64,000 bases of DNA from Pirellulales bacterium (GCA_020851115.1 JADZDJ010000158.1:19069-83068); one strand, 5' to 3'; positions 45,425 to 55,518 are shown, counted from the stretch's first letter. A program made the numbers and translations. The notes: generated from the sequence alone by a model not told the origin.

Positions 45425-47370
45425 CGGAGGGCTTCGTCAATGGGTAGGGAAATGCGCGGGCCAGCCGCGCGGTCGTCTCCTGAGCGGACGGTAATTTGCC
45501 GTTGGTCGAAAAACTCGAAAATTGGAACCGCATGTTTTCGAGTCATTTTCCATCGCTCGCGCAGCACGCCGACTTTCGCGATTGAGGACGTTTCAAAATA
45601 GCTCAGCAGGCTCTGGCGAAGTGTTTCGAGGGCCGCTGGAACCATCACGAGTTGCGGAGACACTCGCATGAATTGTCCCTCATCCACGGCAACTTGCACG
45701 AGCGCTTCCACATCGTCGGGTGAAATGTTGTGCTGTTCTGCGAACTCTTTGAGTGTCGGAGGGGTTACGCCGCCTGCGGAAACTTCGCCGACGAGCAATC
45801 GAACCATCAGTCGCTGCCGGTTTGTCAGTTCCGGCCCGCTCCGCAGGCCGATGCGCCCTTCGCTCACGATCAGCTCCTTGCTGGCCGCGAGGCGAGCAAG
45901 CAGCGCATCAAGGACGGCTGGACTTGCAGACCGCTTCATGGCAGCCAAAATCGCCGACAGCGGCACGCGCGACGCTGGGCGGCGGCGCTCAAGCTCCCTT
46001 TGACAGCGGCGAAATAGGAGTTGCTTGAGTTGGTCGAAGCGATGGTACGTGATGAACGAGGCGACCGGTCCAGGTATGCGAATAATCGCTTCCTGCCGTT
46101 CGAGTTGCTGGATCAGATCGTCGCATTGAGCTACGCCCATTCCAATCCACGATTCGCTTGCCTCGTCAAATCGTGCTTCGCGTCGGAGATCGATATACGC
46201 GGTCAGCCGAACCTTCAGATCCGTGTCCGCGAGTCCCGGAGCAGCGGCCAGGCTGCGAGTAAGCCGATCGGACGCTTGCAGCGCCGGGCCGATGATCCGG
46301 CCGCCCCCGATCGTTCGCGCCGGTGAAAACTGCCTCAGCACAAATGGTTGCTCATACTCGGCGACGACCGGCTTCGCACAGCGCAGCACTGCAAACGCAG
46401 CTTCGCCGGGCGCAACCGAACGCTGCCCAAATAGGATCTGGCACGTTGCCTGATTGGCTCCCAAATGCAATCGCACGATCTGACGATGTTTCAGCCCGCG
46501 GCTCGCCTCTGGCAGAATTTTCAAGTGCGCCAAATGGCGCTTGGCCGGTTCGAACGCGCCGGGTGTGCCAAGTTCGTGCCCGCGATCGATAGCCGAGCCT
46601 TTCACGCCCACCAAATTGATTGCCGCACGCTCGCCCGCCGAGACTTTTTCGACGTCCGCCCCTTGCGATTGTAAGCGGCGAATTCGCACCAGTATTTTCT
46701 CGGGAAGTAGATGCAGCGTGTCGCCAACGCGCGCTGTTCCGCGCCAAACAGTGCCGGTGACTACCACGCCTTGGCCAGTGGGGGAAAATGCCCGATCGAT
46801 CGGCAGCCGAAAGCGAGTATCGTGCGTTGGCCGCATGGCCGAGGATTTCGCAGCTTCGACGATTGCTGTGCGCAGTTCGGCCATTCCCATGCCCGATGGC
46901 GCAGCGACCCGAATCCGCGGCGCCTTGGCCAAAAAAGTCGTCGCGACCAGATCCGCCACCTCGAGATCGACCATTTCCAGTTGCTCGTCGTCCGCCAAAT
47001 CGCATTTACTGATCGCAATGACGCCACGACGCACGCCGAGCATTTCCAGTAGGGCCACATGTTCGCGCGTCTGCGGCATCACCGAATCATCGGCAGCAAT
47101 CACGAGCAATGCCGCATCGACCCCCGAAGCCCCGGCCACCATCGTATGAATGAACCGCTCGTGCCCCGGCACGTCGATCAGTGCAAATCGTCCCCCGAAA
47201 TCATCAAAATGCGCAAATCCCAGTTCAATGGTGATCCCGCGGCGTCTTTCCTCTGGCAAGCGATCGACTTTCGCTCCCGTCAGCGCATGGACGATCGCTG
47301 ATTTGCCGTGGTCGATATGACCTGCCAAGCAAATCACGAACTGCGAGCGAACATGAGGCTCAGAGCACAT
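45421..47370 (-). CDS. selB: Selenocysteine-specific elongation factor SelB
   Basis: A 649-residue GTPase that delivers Sec-tRNA to UGA codons with a SECIS element. The GTPase motifs are CLAGHIDHGKSAIVHALTG (G1), RRGITIELGFAHF (G2), IDVPGHERFIH (G3) and ISKCD (G4). Beta-barrel domains II-III follow, then a C-terminal part with winged helices that bind the mRNA hairpin, including FEFFDQRQITVRSGDDR near the end. The ATG at 47370 is preferred over one ten codons upstream. The gene overlaps selA by four bases. No tRNA-Sec, selD or selenoprotein gene was recognised in the window. Confidence 0.96.
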   Translation of the reverse strand: MCSEPHVRSQFVICLAGHIDHGKSAIVHALTGAKVDRLPEERRRGITIELGFAHFDDFGGRFALIDVPGHERFIHTMVAGASGVDAALLVIAADDSVMPQTREHVALLEMLGVRRGVIAISKCDLADDEQLEMVDLEVADLVATTFLAKAPRIRVAAPSGMGMAELRTAIVEAAKSSAMRPTHDTRFRLPIDRAFSPTGQGVVVTGTVWRGTARVGDTLHLLPEKILVRIRRLQSQGADVEKVSAGERAAINLVGVKGSAIDRGHELGTPGAFEPAKRHLAHLKILPEASRGLKHRQIVRLHLGANQATCQILFGQRSVAPGEAAFAVLRCAKPVVAEYEQPFVLRQFSPARTIGGGRIIGPALQASDRLTRSLAAAPGLADTDLKVRLTAYIDLRREARFDEASESWIGMGVAQCDDLIQQLERQEAIIRIPGPVASFITYHRFDQLKQLLFRRCQRELERRRPASRVPLSAILAAMKRSASPAVLDALLARLAASKELIVSEGRIGLRSGPELTNRQRLMVRLLVGEVSAGGVTPPTLKEFAEQHNISPDDVEALVQVAVDEGQFMRVSPQLVMVPAALETLRQSLLSYFETSSIAKVGVLRERWKMTRKHAVPIFEFFDQRQITVRSGDDRAAGPRISLPIDEALR

Positions 47371-47783
47371 CACACTCCAAGTTAGCCGCCATCGTGCCAA
47401 ACTTCCTCAGCATGTTGAAAAAAAACTGTCGGTGCGGCTTTTCTCGGACTCATTTCGGGCGCAATTTGTTTGGCCATGACAAGACCGACGTGCGGCCGGA
47501 GCACTTCATCGCCGCCGAATTTGTTGTGGAATAATTCCTCTAGCGCTCGTCGAGAATTCGGCGATCATGTTACTGCAGCCTCACTTCCGGCGTTGCCACG
47601 ACGAACGCAAAGCATGGACCATCCGATCACGGTGGTTGTCGGCGCGGCAGGTCTGGACAAGGAGCAAATCGAATTGGGAACCAGCGATGAGCCGAAGCAA
47701 ATCACCTTGAAATAGCTTGCCGTTCCGAAAGCATGGTTAAACCTGACGCTTGAAACGACTTTCGCGCCGCGGCCAACATGTGG
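47371..47783. other. Intergenic region between floA and selB
   Basis: A spacer of 413 bases. A weak plus-strand frame of 33 codons at about 47614-47715 (MDHPITVVVGAAGLDKEQIE...) has no family match and may be chance. CATGTTGAAAAAAAACTG at 47410-47427 recalls the repeat at 13 kb, but is not a close copy. No tRNA was seen. Confidence 0.35.
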
Positions 47784-48824
47784 TCACCGATCGACGCTGG
47801 CTGCCCCATTGTCCGCCGGTTTTCCGTGCAAATTGCCGCTGCGGAAGGCGTGGGCCATGGCCATGGGCACTTCGGCTTCCGCCGTGACCACCAATGCGCG
47901 GTTTTCTTGCACGGCTGCTTTCATTTCTTGTTCTTTGGCGATGGCGATTGCCCGGCGCTCCTCGGCCTTGGCGCGGGCCACACGAGTGTCGGCCTCGGCT
48001 TGATCGGCTTGCAGGCGAGCGCCGATATTTTCGCCCACATCGACGTCGGCAATGTCGATCGAAACGATTTGAAACGCCGTGTTGGCATCCAACCCGCGCT
48101 CCAGCACCGCTTTGCTGATCCGATCGGGATTTTCGATCACACTCAAATGACTTTCCGCCGAACCGATCGCGGTAATTATTCCTTCGCCGACGCGAGCGAT
48201 GATCGTCTCTTCCGTCGCGCCACCGATAAGTTGTTGCAAGTTCGTGCGCACCGTTACCAGCGCCTTGACGCGCAGCTCGACTCCGTTTTTAGCGATGGCC
48301 GATAGCGTGCTCTTGCGGCTGGTGTTCGGGTCGGGGCAGTCGATCACCTTAGGATTGACGCTGGTCTGCACCGCATCGAGTACGTCGCGCCCGGCCAGAT
48401 CGATGGCGGCCGCACGGTCGAAATCCAAGTCGATGTCGGCCCGCTGTGCGGCGATGATCGCGCGAATCACTCGCGGCACATCGCCACCGGCCAAGTAATG
48501 GGCTTCGAGCCGCCGCGTCGTAATTCCAGTCTGCGGATCCGTTCCAACTCCCGCTTGCAGCGCCATGATCTTCGCTTGCACGATCACCCGCGCATCAACC
48601 TTGCGCAAGCTCATTCCCACCAGGCTCCACAGACTCACCCGGGCGTTCGACATATACGCCTGAAACCACAACTTGCCGTAAGCCAGGACGAGGATGATAA
48701 AGACGAGCAAGAAAAACGTGAACACGCCGGCCAGAATCCAAGTCCAAACATTTTCGCCAAGCCATTTTTCGAGTTCTTCGCCCTGTAATTGAGCTAGCAG
48801 CGGCAGAACGGCGTTCAGCATCAT
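47784..48824 (-). CDS. floA: Flotillin-like SPFH protein FloA
   Basis: A 346-residue protein of functional membrane microdomains. An N-terminal membrane segment [20 protein letters not shown] is followed by the FloA (UPF0365) SPFH body: [49 protein letters not shown] and [20 protein letters not shown]. The C-terminal coiled-coil is rich in Ala/Glu repeats, [19 protein letters not shown]. Length and order match the family. The start may be this ATG or the next one, one codon on. It probably stabilises signalling or export complexes. It stands alone. Confidence 0.94.
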   Translation of the reverse strand: MMLNAVLPLLAQLQGEELEKWLGENVWTWILAGVFTFFLLVFIILVLAYGKLWFQAYMSNARVSLWSLVGMSLRKVDARVIVQAKIMALQAGVGTDPQTGITTRRLEAHYLAGGDVPRVIRAIIAAQRADIDLDFDRAAAIDLAGRDVLDAVQTSVNPKVIDCPDPNTSRKSTLSAIAKNGVELRVKALVTVRTNLQQLIGGATEETIIARVGEGIITAIGSAESHLSVIENPDRISKAVLERGLDANTAFQIVSIDIADVDVGENIGARLQADQAEADTRVARAKAEERRAIAIAKEQEMKAAVQENRALVVTAEAEVPMAMAHAFRSGNLHGKPADNGAASVDR

Positions 48825-49065
48825 GGATCGTCCTCATGGTTCTTCGCAGTCCGACCAGATTGGTCGGCTGCAGGTTTTCACTAAGCATATCGCCAATTTC
48901 CCGCGGCGAATAGTTCTAGGGCAGAAGGAACGAGCACCGAAATCAAGCCCTCATCCGTGGATCGACGGTCTTCAAAGCCAAGTCAAAACGAGGAAAGACA
49001 TAGGTAGGCACTTGCTTTCGCTCCTCGTCGAACTTCGCATTTTTTTCCACCTACTGCCAACTTGC

Positions 49066-49953
49066 TCATTCTCCACCCAGCAAGCTGCGGGATTTCAGCC
49101 AATCTCTCAATCGCTCTTTCCAAGTTGTCAGAATCGGATCGCTGACTGCGAGGCCCGATCCGTGCCCGCCGTCTTGATAAATGTGCAACTCGGCCGGTAC
49201 TTTGGCTTTCCGTAGGGCCAGATAAAACAAAACGCTATTCTCCGGAACGACGACTTCATCTCCGTTGGTGTGGAATAAAAACGTCTGCGGAGTTTCGCTG
49301 GTGACTTGGGTTTCGTTCGAGAGGCTTTTCACCAGTTCGGGGTCAGGCTTATCGCCGAGCAAATTTTTGCGTGAGCCGGCGTGCGTGTAGGGATCGGTCA
49401 GCGTAACCGCTGGATAGCACAAGATCATGAAATCGGGCCGGCAACTCACGCGATCGATCGCATCCTTGGCGTTCAAATTACCGGCGTCGAAATGCGTGCC
49501 CGCGGTTGAGGCCAAGTGCCCACCGGCCGAAAATCCCATGATGCCCACTTTCTTGGGGTCGATTCCGAATTCGTTCGCGCGCGACCGCACCGTGCGAATC
49601 GCCCGCTGCGCATCGTCCAACGGAGCAGGATGGCCGTAGCCCCTGCCTTGGTGGCGATAATCCAGCACGAACGCGGCAATTCCCAGCGAATTGAGCCACT
49701 GGGCAACCTGGGTTCCCTCGTGGCCCATCGCCAAATGGCCGTAGCCGCCGCCCGGGCAGATGACAATCCCGGCGTGGCTCGTTTGCTTCTCTGGTACGTA
49801 AATTTGCAGCTTGGGCTTGTCGTTGTCGGTGTCCCCTTTGGCACCAGGGGCGCCAGCAGGCCAAAGTAACTCGATTTTCGGCTCGGCTGCCGGCAGGGCG
49901 GCAGCCCACAGGATCAGGAGGAATGCTGGAAGTATTTTCTGTGAACAGATCAT
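49066..49953 (-). CDS. Exported alpha/beta-hydrolase esterase (acetyl-xylan-esterase-like)
   Basis: A 295-residue protein with a signal peptide, LPAFLLILWAAALPAAEP. The fold shows the oxyanion loop ICPGGGYGHLAMGHEG, the nucleophile elbow GFSAGGHLAS, an acid in FHTNGDEVVVPENS and a histidine in YQDGGHGSGLAV. This arrangement is common in planctomycete carbohydrate esterases that remove acetyl groups from xylan or related glycans. The substrate is not proven. The ATG at 49953 has GGAGAA about seven bases upstream. It is a single gene. Confidence 0.88.
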   Translation of the reverse strand: MICSQKILPAFLLILWAAALPAAEPKIELLWPAGAPGAKGDTDNDKPKLQIYVPEKQTSHAGIVICPGGGYGHLAMGHEGTQVAQWLNSLGIAAFVLDYRHQGRGYGHPAPLDDAQRAIRTVRSRANEFGIDPKKVGIMGFSAGGHLASTAGTHFDAGNLNAKDAIDRVSCRPDFMILCYPAVTLTDPYTHAGSRKNLLGDKPDPELVKSLSNETQVTSETPQTFLFHTNGDEVVVPENSVLFYLALRKAKVPAELHIYQDGGHGSGLAVSDPILTTWKERLRDWLKSRSLLGGE

Positions 49954-50761
49954 GGAAGGATTCTCCAATTGGGTTAAAACAAGAGCTGACACTGCCGTAC
50001 AGTGCGCATCGCGAAGTTTGCCGAAAAACCAACGACCGGCGATTTGTTCTGGCCTGTATTTCTCACTGCGTCGGCATGGAGTTCACGGCGCGCTCATGAG
50101 ACCGTAAACAAACCGACTGGAGACCGTAGACTAGCCAACGATCTTTTATCCGATCCCTTTTTTTCCTGGAGTGTTTCGTGCCTTCGTAGTGAATTTAGCG
50201 GCCAGGAGCGTTTTATCGTAATCCATCGGCAAGTGAATTTGCAATCATCAAGGGTCAATTATCATGGTCGCAACCGATTGGCAAACCAATGATCTTTGGC
50301 GGCACCACCACCCCATAGGTGGCCTGTTTCCGCATCCCAAGTCGGTCGCCGAGCGAGAATGCCCCACCTGACCGTCGAGCAAGTGGCATTCGATTACGAA
50401 ATCGTCTATTTGGCCGGTGCGCGGATGTTGGGCGATGGTGAAAATCGAGTCACTGAAGGAAGAACTGCTGCGACGGATGGCCGCCCAGCATCCACTGCTC
50501 GAGCCATTTTTACGAATTATGGCGCGAACGATTCGGTCGATTTCAGACGCGTGCAATCTCGTGCCCTGGGAGCGTGGAAAATCGAGCCAAGGTTTCTCGG
50601 CATTTTCTAGAAGCCTGCCTTTCCGATGGCGGGCAGCCATTTGCTCGATGGGCCGGTTCGATTTTGGCACGATCGGCTTTTCTGCAAGCCCGCCAAGCAC
50701 GGTAACGTCGTTGGTGGCATCCTTGACTGTTACACTTCTGGCATTTTGCAATCGTGGCGGC
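49954..50761. other. Long intergenic region
   Basis: In these 808 bases I recognise no gene. Short open frames on both strands near 50250-50750 overlap one another and match no family, and one on the plus strand (50344-50500) may be a broken fragment. GAGACCGTA(A/G)AC occurs twice near 50098 and 50122. A decayed region is likely. Confidence 0.4.
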
Positions 50762-51424
50762 TTATTTCTTCTTCAACAACTTTTGTAGGTAGACCACGTT
50801 GGCTCGCACGCCTTCCATGCTGGGATTGATCTTTAGCGCGTGGCGAAATGTTTCCAACGCGGCTTGGTGGTCGCCTAATTGCAGATGACACTGTCCCATG
50901 CCAGCGGCAGCGCCGAAATGGAACGGATTCAGTTCCAGCGAGCGACGACAATCGGCGATTGATTCGAAGTATCGGCCCATCGCGAAGTACGCAATGGCGC
51001 GCTGATTCCAAGCCTCGGCGAACCAAGGGTTTTCCTCGATCAGCTTGCCGGCAGCCGCACGGGCCGAATCGTGCTTTTCCGCTGCGTTCAGGGCAATTAC
51101 CCGGGTTAGCTGTTGCTGTTGGTTCCAACTGCCGTCGCGGCACCAAATCGAGCGGATCGACGACTCCGCCAGCGTACGGACGCCCCGGTCGATGTCCACC
51201 AGCGCATGCCCTAGAATCGTGTTCGAGAGGTAATCGCCAACCGCTCCCAAGGCCAACACCGAGCCTCGGCGGACCCAGCGCGACGAATGGACCGCCAGCC
51301 GCTCGAGAGTCGCCGCGTGATATCGTTGGGCGACGCGGTGGACGAACGATGCATGGTCGCGGTCGGCTAGAAATTGCTCGTACAATTCAGCCAAAGCAGG
51401 ACGGCGTAGCGTAGGCTCGCTCAT
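50762..51424 (-). CDS. Tetratricopeptide repeat protein with HEAT-like N-terminus
   Basis: A 220-residue soluble protein. The first half, with WVRRGSVLALGAVGDYLSNTIL and IDRGVRTLAESSIRSIW, resembles HEAT-like helices. The second half carries about three TPR units: AWNQRAIAYFAMGRYFESIADCRRSLELNP, GMGQCHLQLGDHQAALETFRHALKINP and the one before. TPR proteins are scaffolds. No signal peptide is seen. The STN-domain protein lies divergent beyond 180 bases. The partner is unknown. Confidence 0.8.
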   Translation of the reverse strand: MSEPTLRRPALAELYEQFLADRDHASFVHRVAQRYHAATLERLAVHSSRWVRRGSVLALGAVGDYLSNTILGHALVDIDRGVRTLAESSIRSIWCRDGSWNQQQQLTRVIALNAAEKHDSARAAAGKLIEENPWFAEAWNQRAIAYFAMGRYFESIADCRRSLELNPFHFGAAAGMGQCHLQLGDHQAALETFRHALKINPSMEGVRANVVYLQKLLKKK

Positions 51425-51604
51425 GTGGCACGCTCGGTGGGAAAAGAACTCCCGTTAGAAAAGATGAGCAGAATTGAGGCACAACATTCCAGTGTAATTA
51501 CCAGATTTGGAAGATAAACTGTTACTAGTTGGATTGGCGTAAAAAGAGCGGAATTCGCCAAGAATCTCGAGGGAGACGAAATACAGCACCAAGGCAATCA
51601 CGCC

Positions 51605-52732
51605 ATGCGATCATTCTCTTGGGCATTTGCCGCCGTCGTAGTGTTCGCCGTATATATCGCGGCCGAATCAGTTTGCGCCGATGAGGTTCACTGGCTGACT
51701 GGGGAGCCCTTGCGAAAAGCCCTAATGCAGCAAGCGGGCGTTACGTGGTCGAATGTGCCGGTGCGACAATCACTTACGCGATTTTGCCGGGCACAAGGGC
51801 TGGCTTTTGTGCTCGATCGGCGAATCGACCCGGATCGCAAGGTTGAATTGAGCTTTGACGGAGTGCCGCTGGAAGAAGCTCTCAAGCGAATTGCCTCACG
51901 GCTCGATGCGGCCGTGGCAATGGTCGGTCCTGTTGTATATCTTGGGCCGAAACCCGCAGCCGAGACCATTCGCACGGTGGCCGCTCTGCGAATGCAGGAC
52001 GCGGCAAAACTGCCGCTAGCGGCTCGTGCCGCATGGGTGCAACTGCGTCCGTTGAAATGGCCCGATGCCACGACGCCTCGCGATCTACTGGTCACCCTGG
52101 GGCGCGAATACAACTTGGATATTCGGGGGCTTGATCGCGTTCCCCACGATCTATGGGCCGCCGGCGATCTGCCGGCAATCAGCCTTTCCCAGCGACTGAC
52201 GCTCGTCTTGGCGCAATTCGACCTCACCTTTGAAATTGCCACCGATGGACAGTCGATTTCGCTTGTGCCGACGCCTACCGAAGCACTGCTCGAGCATGTC
52301 TACAACGTTGCGGGTTCGGCGCAGGAAGTGGCGATTGGACTGAAGCAAAATTCCCTCTTAACGTCTGCCGAGATCAAACCTATCGGCAACAAATTGTTCG
52401 TCCGCGCTCGGCAAGAGGAGCACGAGATGATTCAAGAACTGCTTTCCGGGCGCGCGGTGAAGCGGACGACGGTTCGAGAAACGACCGAGCAGGTTTATAC
52501 GCTGCGAGTGATTCTCGCGGTGGATAAGCTGTTGGAGGCATTGGCCAAAAAACTCGATTTCGAACTCAAGATCGACCGCGATGCGATCGCTGCCAAAGGA
52601 ATTTCACTCACTCAGGAGGTACACGTTGATGTCAAAAACGTGTCCGCCGACAAGCTGCTCAACACGGTATTGGAACCGGCCGGATTGACCTTCACGCGTC
52701 GCGGCAAGGTGGTGGAGGTGATGCCGAAGTGA
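51605..52732 (+). CDS. Exported protein with three STN-type secretin/TonB-like domains
   Basis: A 375-residue protein with a signal peptide (FAAVVVFAVYIAAESVCA). Three similar units of about 75 residues follow, near residues 28-115, 150-225 and 298-375. Each has a pattern like SLTRFCRAQGLAFVLD... and PLEEALKRIASRLDAAVAMV, the beta-alpha-beta fold of the secretin and TonB short N-terminal (STN) domain. There is no secretin barrel or TonB-receptor domain, so the protein is a periplasmic or surface protein of unknown role. It converges with the next TPR gene. STN domains usually bind partner proteins. Confidence 0.75.
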   Translation: MRSFSWAFAAVVVFAVYIAAESVCADEVHWLTGEPLRKALMQQAGVTWSNVPVRQSLTRFCRAQGLAFVLDRRIDPDRKVELSFDGVPLEEALKRIASRLDAAVAMVGPVVYLGPKPAAETIRTVAALRMQDAAKLPLAARAAWVQLRPLKWPDATTPRDLLVTLGREYNLDIRGLDRVPHDLWAAGDLPAISLSQRLTLVLAQFDLTFEIATDGQSISLVPTPTEALLEHVYNVAGSAQEVAIGLKQNSLLTSAEIKPIGNKLFVRARQEEHEMIQELLSGRAVKRTTVRETTEQVYTLRVILAVDKLLEALAKKLDFELKIDRDAIAAKGISLTQEVHVDVKNVSADKLLNTVLEPAGLTFTRRGKVVEVMPK

Positions 52733-52780
52733 GTAGGTCGTGGAAATCGCCACACGCACTTCGCGTTGACGCTCAGCACA

Positions 52781-53749
52781 TTATCGCTTGACGCTTCCCT
52801 GCAGCAAATTTCGGTTCCGCACCGCGTCGGCATAATTCGGATCGAGTCGAATCGCTTCGTTGTAGGACGCGAGCGCGGCGTCGGTGTGGTCCAGCCGCGC
52901 TTGCGCGATGCCGCGGCGGTAGTAATGGACGGGGTTGCGGCGATCGTGGCGAATGGCTTGATCGAAATCGAGCACTGCTTTTTCAGGTTCGTCTAATTGC
53001 AGGTAGGCCAGGCCGCGATTGGTGTACGCCAATGCAAATCGAGGAGACTTCAAGATCGCGAAGGCATACGAATTGACGGCACCGAGCCAATCGCCCTGCT
53101 TGGCTCTGGTCAACCCTTTCCAAAATTCCGGATAGGGTTCATCCACGTCGCGAACGATGAGGGCGGCATCGTCAAAATCGTCCCAAGCAATTTGGTATTC
53201 GCCCTTGTAGAACCAGGCGATGCCGCGACGAAGATAGGCTTCCGTGTCATCGGGATTATTGAGAATTGTCGTCGAATACGCATCGATGGCTTCGTCGAAG
53301 CGGTTCAGGCTGCGCAGCGCATTGCCGAGGACATAATAAGCATCGGCTGTTTCCAGTTCGCCGGTCGCCAGCTTGGTGGCCTCTTCAAAATACTGGAGGG
53401 CAAGCTCAGCTTTGCCTTGATTCATGAGTTCCTGGCCGAGTTTGATTTGATCGACGGAGGGAGACGAGGGAGGTACATACGGCTGCGGCTCGGTAGCGTT
53501 CCGACCTTCTGGCGCAGGGGCCGGTACGATTCGATCGCCGGGCGCCGGCGCCGGTTCGGGAGTCGTCGGAGGGACCATCGGCTCGGGCTTTGTCGGCGGA
53601 GCCGTCGAAGGTGGCTCCGCTGGTCCAAATTTCGGCGCTTCCAGCCCTTCCACTTGAGCATGAGCCGTGGGAAGGCCGAATGGTCCCGCCAGGAATACGA
53701 GGATGCCGAAACTGGAACTCAGCAAAACACGGAGTAGAACACACTTCAT
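52781..53749 (-). CDS. Exported TPR protein with proline-rich linker
   Basis: A 322-residue protein with a signal peptide (LRVLLSSSFGILVFLAGPFG) ending near AHAQ. A long Pro/Ala/Glu linker (about residues 40-95, with repeats of the PTTPEPAPAPGD kind) is followed by five to six TPR units, among them ADAYYVLGNALRSLNRFDEAI and AYTNRGLAYLQLDEPEKAVLDF. The repeats probably bind partners in the periplasm. The ATG at 53749 has AAGGTG upstream. It converges with the STN-domain gene 48 bases away, which may be a functional pair. Confidence 0.85.
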   Translation of the reverse strand: MKCVLLRVLLSSSFGILVFLAGPFGLPTAHAQVEGLEAPKFGPAEPPSTAPPTKPEPMVPPTTPEPAPAPGDRIVPAPAPEGRNATEPQPYVPPSSPSVDQIKLGQELMNQGKAELALQYFEEATKLATGELETADAYYVLGNALRSLNRFDEAIDAYSTTILNNPDDTEAYLRRGIAWFYKGEYQIAWDDFDDAALIVRDVDEPYPEFWKGLTRAKQGDWLGAVNSYAFAILKSPRFALAYTNRGLAYLQLDEPEKAVLDFDQAIRHDRRNPVHYYRRGIAQARLDHTDAALASYNEAIRLDPNYADAVRNRNLLQGSVKR

Positions 53750-54082
53750 TGACACACCTTTTCGAGCTGAACGGTTGCTGAATGCCGCGTGGCTGTAATC
53801 CTGAATCAGCCGACCGCAACACGAAAGAAAAGGGCGTTTCCAACGCCGATTCACGTGGGTTCCGCCGTCCTACGAACCAAGGCGGACTATCGCTTCAGTA
53901 TAATTAGCCGAGGCGATTTCACGATGCTCCTCGGCGCGATCGGCGAAGATTTCCGGACAGATAAGTGTTATAACCGGAACTGGCAAGTGCCGAGTTGTCC
54001 TAGCCCGAATTTCATACCACCGAGGCGCAGCGCTGACGGAGTTGAAGATACGCGGATCGCTGAATATCGACGAATTTGCCCT
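53750..54082. other. Intergenic region
   Basis: No gene or clear repeat is seen in these 333 bases between the divergent TPR and M20 genes. The peptidase frame is open upstream, but without family resemblance. Confidence 0.4.
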
Positions 54083-55282
54083 ATGTCTCTCGATTTAATC
54101 GCTACATTACGAGATTTGGTCGCTACGCCAAGTGTCAACCCGATGGGCCGCGCGCTGGATGGGCCGGAGTACTGCGAATACCGGGTGACCGACTACTTGG
54201 AGCGGCTTTTTGCTCGCCTTGGCATTCCCTCGCAGCGCCAAACGGTTGCGCCCAAACGCGACAATCTTTTCGCTCTACTCGAAGGCGACCCGCCGCTAGA
54301 GCAAGGCGGGCGGCTGGTGATGCTCGAAGCTCATCAAGACACCGTGCCAACCGACGGTATGACCATTCCGCCCTTTGATTCGCAAATCCGCGACGGCCGA
54401 CTGTTTGGCCGCGGCGCGTGCGACATCAAAGGAGGCATGGCCGCGATGCTCCACGCGTTTTCACGGCTTGCGGATACGCGACCGAAGCCACGGCCAACCG
54501 TCGTCATGGCCTGCACCGTGAATGAAGAACATGGCTTCACGGGGGCCATGAAATTGTGCCGCACATGGTTCGATGAGCCAAGCTCGATGATTCCACGGCG
54601 CCCCGATGCGGCAATTGTCGCCGAGCCAACTAATCTGAATGTCGTCGTCGCTCACAAAGGCATGGTTCGTTGGCGTTGTCATGTGTTGGGACGATCGGCT
54701 CACAGCTCGCAGCCCGAGCTAGGTGAAAATGCGATTTTTCGCATGGCACCTGTACTAGCAGCCCTCGAGCGATATCAACGAGACATTGTCGGTAAGCTCG
54801 CCGAGCATCCGCTTTGCGGTCGGCCGACGCTCAGCGTTGGCATCATCGGCGGCGGCGTCAGCGTGAACACGGTACCGGGCCGCTGCACGATTGAAATTGA
54901 TCGGCGAATCGTGCCTGGCGAGCAGCCGCTGGCCGCGCGACAGCACGCGATGGACTACTTGGAGGCTGAAACGCAGCTCGGCGATCGGCTCCAGCACGAT
55001 CCCCCGTATATGCAGGGCCGCGGGCTCCCAAGCGACAATAACGGCGAACTGGGCCGCCGTTTGATTGGCGCAGTGCGACAAACGACCGGCAGAGAATCTC
55101 GGATCATCGGCGTGCCGTATGGCACCGATGCGGCCATTCTCGGTCCTGCCGGCGTGCCATGCGTGGTGTTCGGCCCTGGTTCCATCGATCAAGCTCACAC
55201 GGCCGACGAATGGGTGCCGCTGGCGGAAGTGGAAGCGGCAAGCGAAGTGCTGTATCGGGCGATGGCAGACTGGTTGACATGA
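54083..55282 (+). CDS. M20-family metallopeptidase (ArgE/DapE/acetylornithine deacetylase-like)
   Basis: A 399-residue cytoplasmic zinc amidohydrolase. Metal-site motifs are in order: MLEAHQDTVPTDG (H-x-D), GRGACDIKGGMAAML (bridging Asp), VNEEHGFTGA (catalytic Glu and next Glu), IVAEPTNL, and HTADEWVPLAEVEAA (last His). The dimerisation domain has HSSQPELGENAI. Its substrate, an N-acyl amino acid or a dipeptide, cannot be told. The start is the ATG at 54083, while an earlier frame upstream shows no family similarity. Confidence 0.9.
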   Translation: MSLDLIATLRDLVATPSVNPMGRALDGPEYCEYRVTDYLERLFARLGIPSQRQTVAPKRDNLFALLEGDPPLEQGGRLVMLEAHQDTVPTDGMTIPPFDSQIRDGRLFGRGACDIKGGMAAMLHAFSRLADTRPKPRPTVVMACTVNEEHGFTGAMKLCRTWFDEPSSMIPRRPDAAIVAEPTNLNVVVAHKGMVRWRCHVLGRSAHSSQPELGENAIFRMAPVLAALERYQRDIVGKLAEHPLCGRPTLSVGIIGGGVSVNTVPGRCTIEIDRRIVPGEQPLAARQHAMDYLEAETQLGDRLQHDPPYMQGRGLPSDNNGELGRRLIGAVRQTTGRESRIIGVPYGTDAAILGPAGVPCVVFGPGSIDQAHTADEWVPLAEVEAASEVLYRAMADWLT

Positions 55283-55431
55283 ATTGGGGTGAATTGGAAT
55301 GCCGGAGGCCCAATCGGATCGTGCTGGGTTGGCGGCAGGCAGTGAAAGATCGCGAACTTGGCCGAGGCTCGAGGGCCGCCGATGGCCAATTTCATTTGCC
55401 GGTTTTACTTTGCGTAACACTTTAGCCGTAT

Positions 55432-55518
55432 GAAGTAATTCTCAAAAAACACGGGATTCACTCAGCTAGCATGCAAGACGCTATCATTCAAATCTCCGAG
55501 CAATTTTGAGATTACTTC
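55432..55518. repeat. Inverted repeat, 16/15 bases, AT-rich
   Basis: GAAGTAATTCTCAAAA (55432-55447) pairs with TTTTGAGATTACTTC (55504-55518), with one bulged base and 56 bases between. The outer flanks are partly complementary as well (AGCCG and CCGCT). It lies between the M20 gene and a small hypothetical gene and is AT-richer than its neighbours. It may be a small mobile palindrome or an RNA structure. Confidence 0.6.

Noticed and set aside
47384..47399. Minus-strand TGGCACG-N4-CGGCT upstream of selB.
   Set aside because: The -12 half has two mismatches, and transcription would start only a few bases before the selB ATG.
50248..50751. A 167-codon frame on the minus strand and shorter plus-strand frames in the same place.
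   Set aside because: They overlap each other, match no family I recognise, and have no convincing ribosome site.
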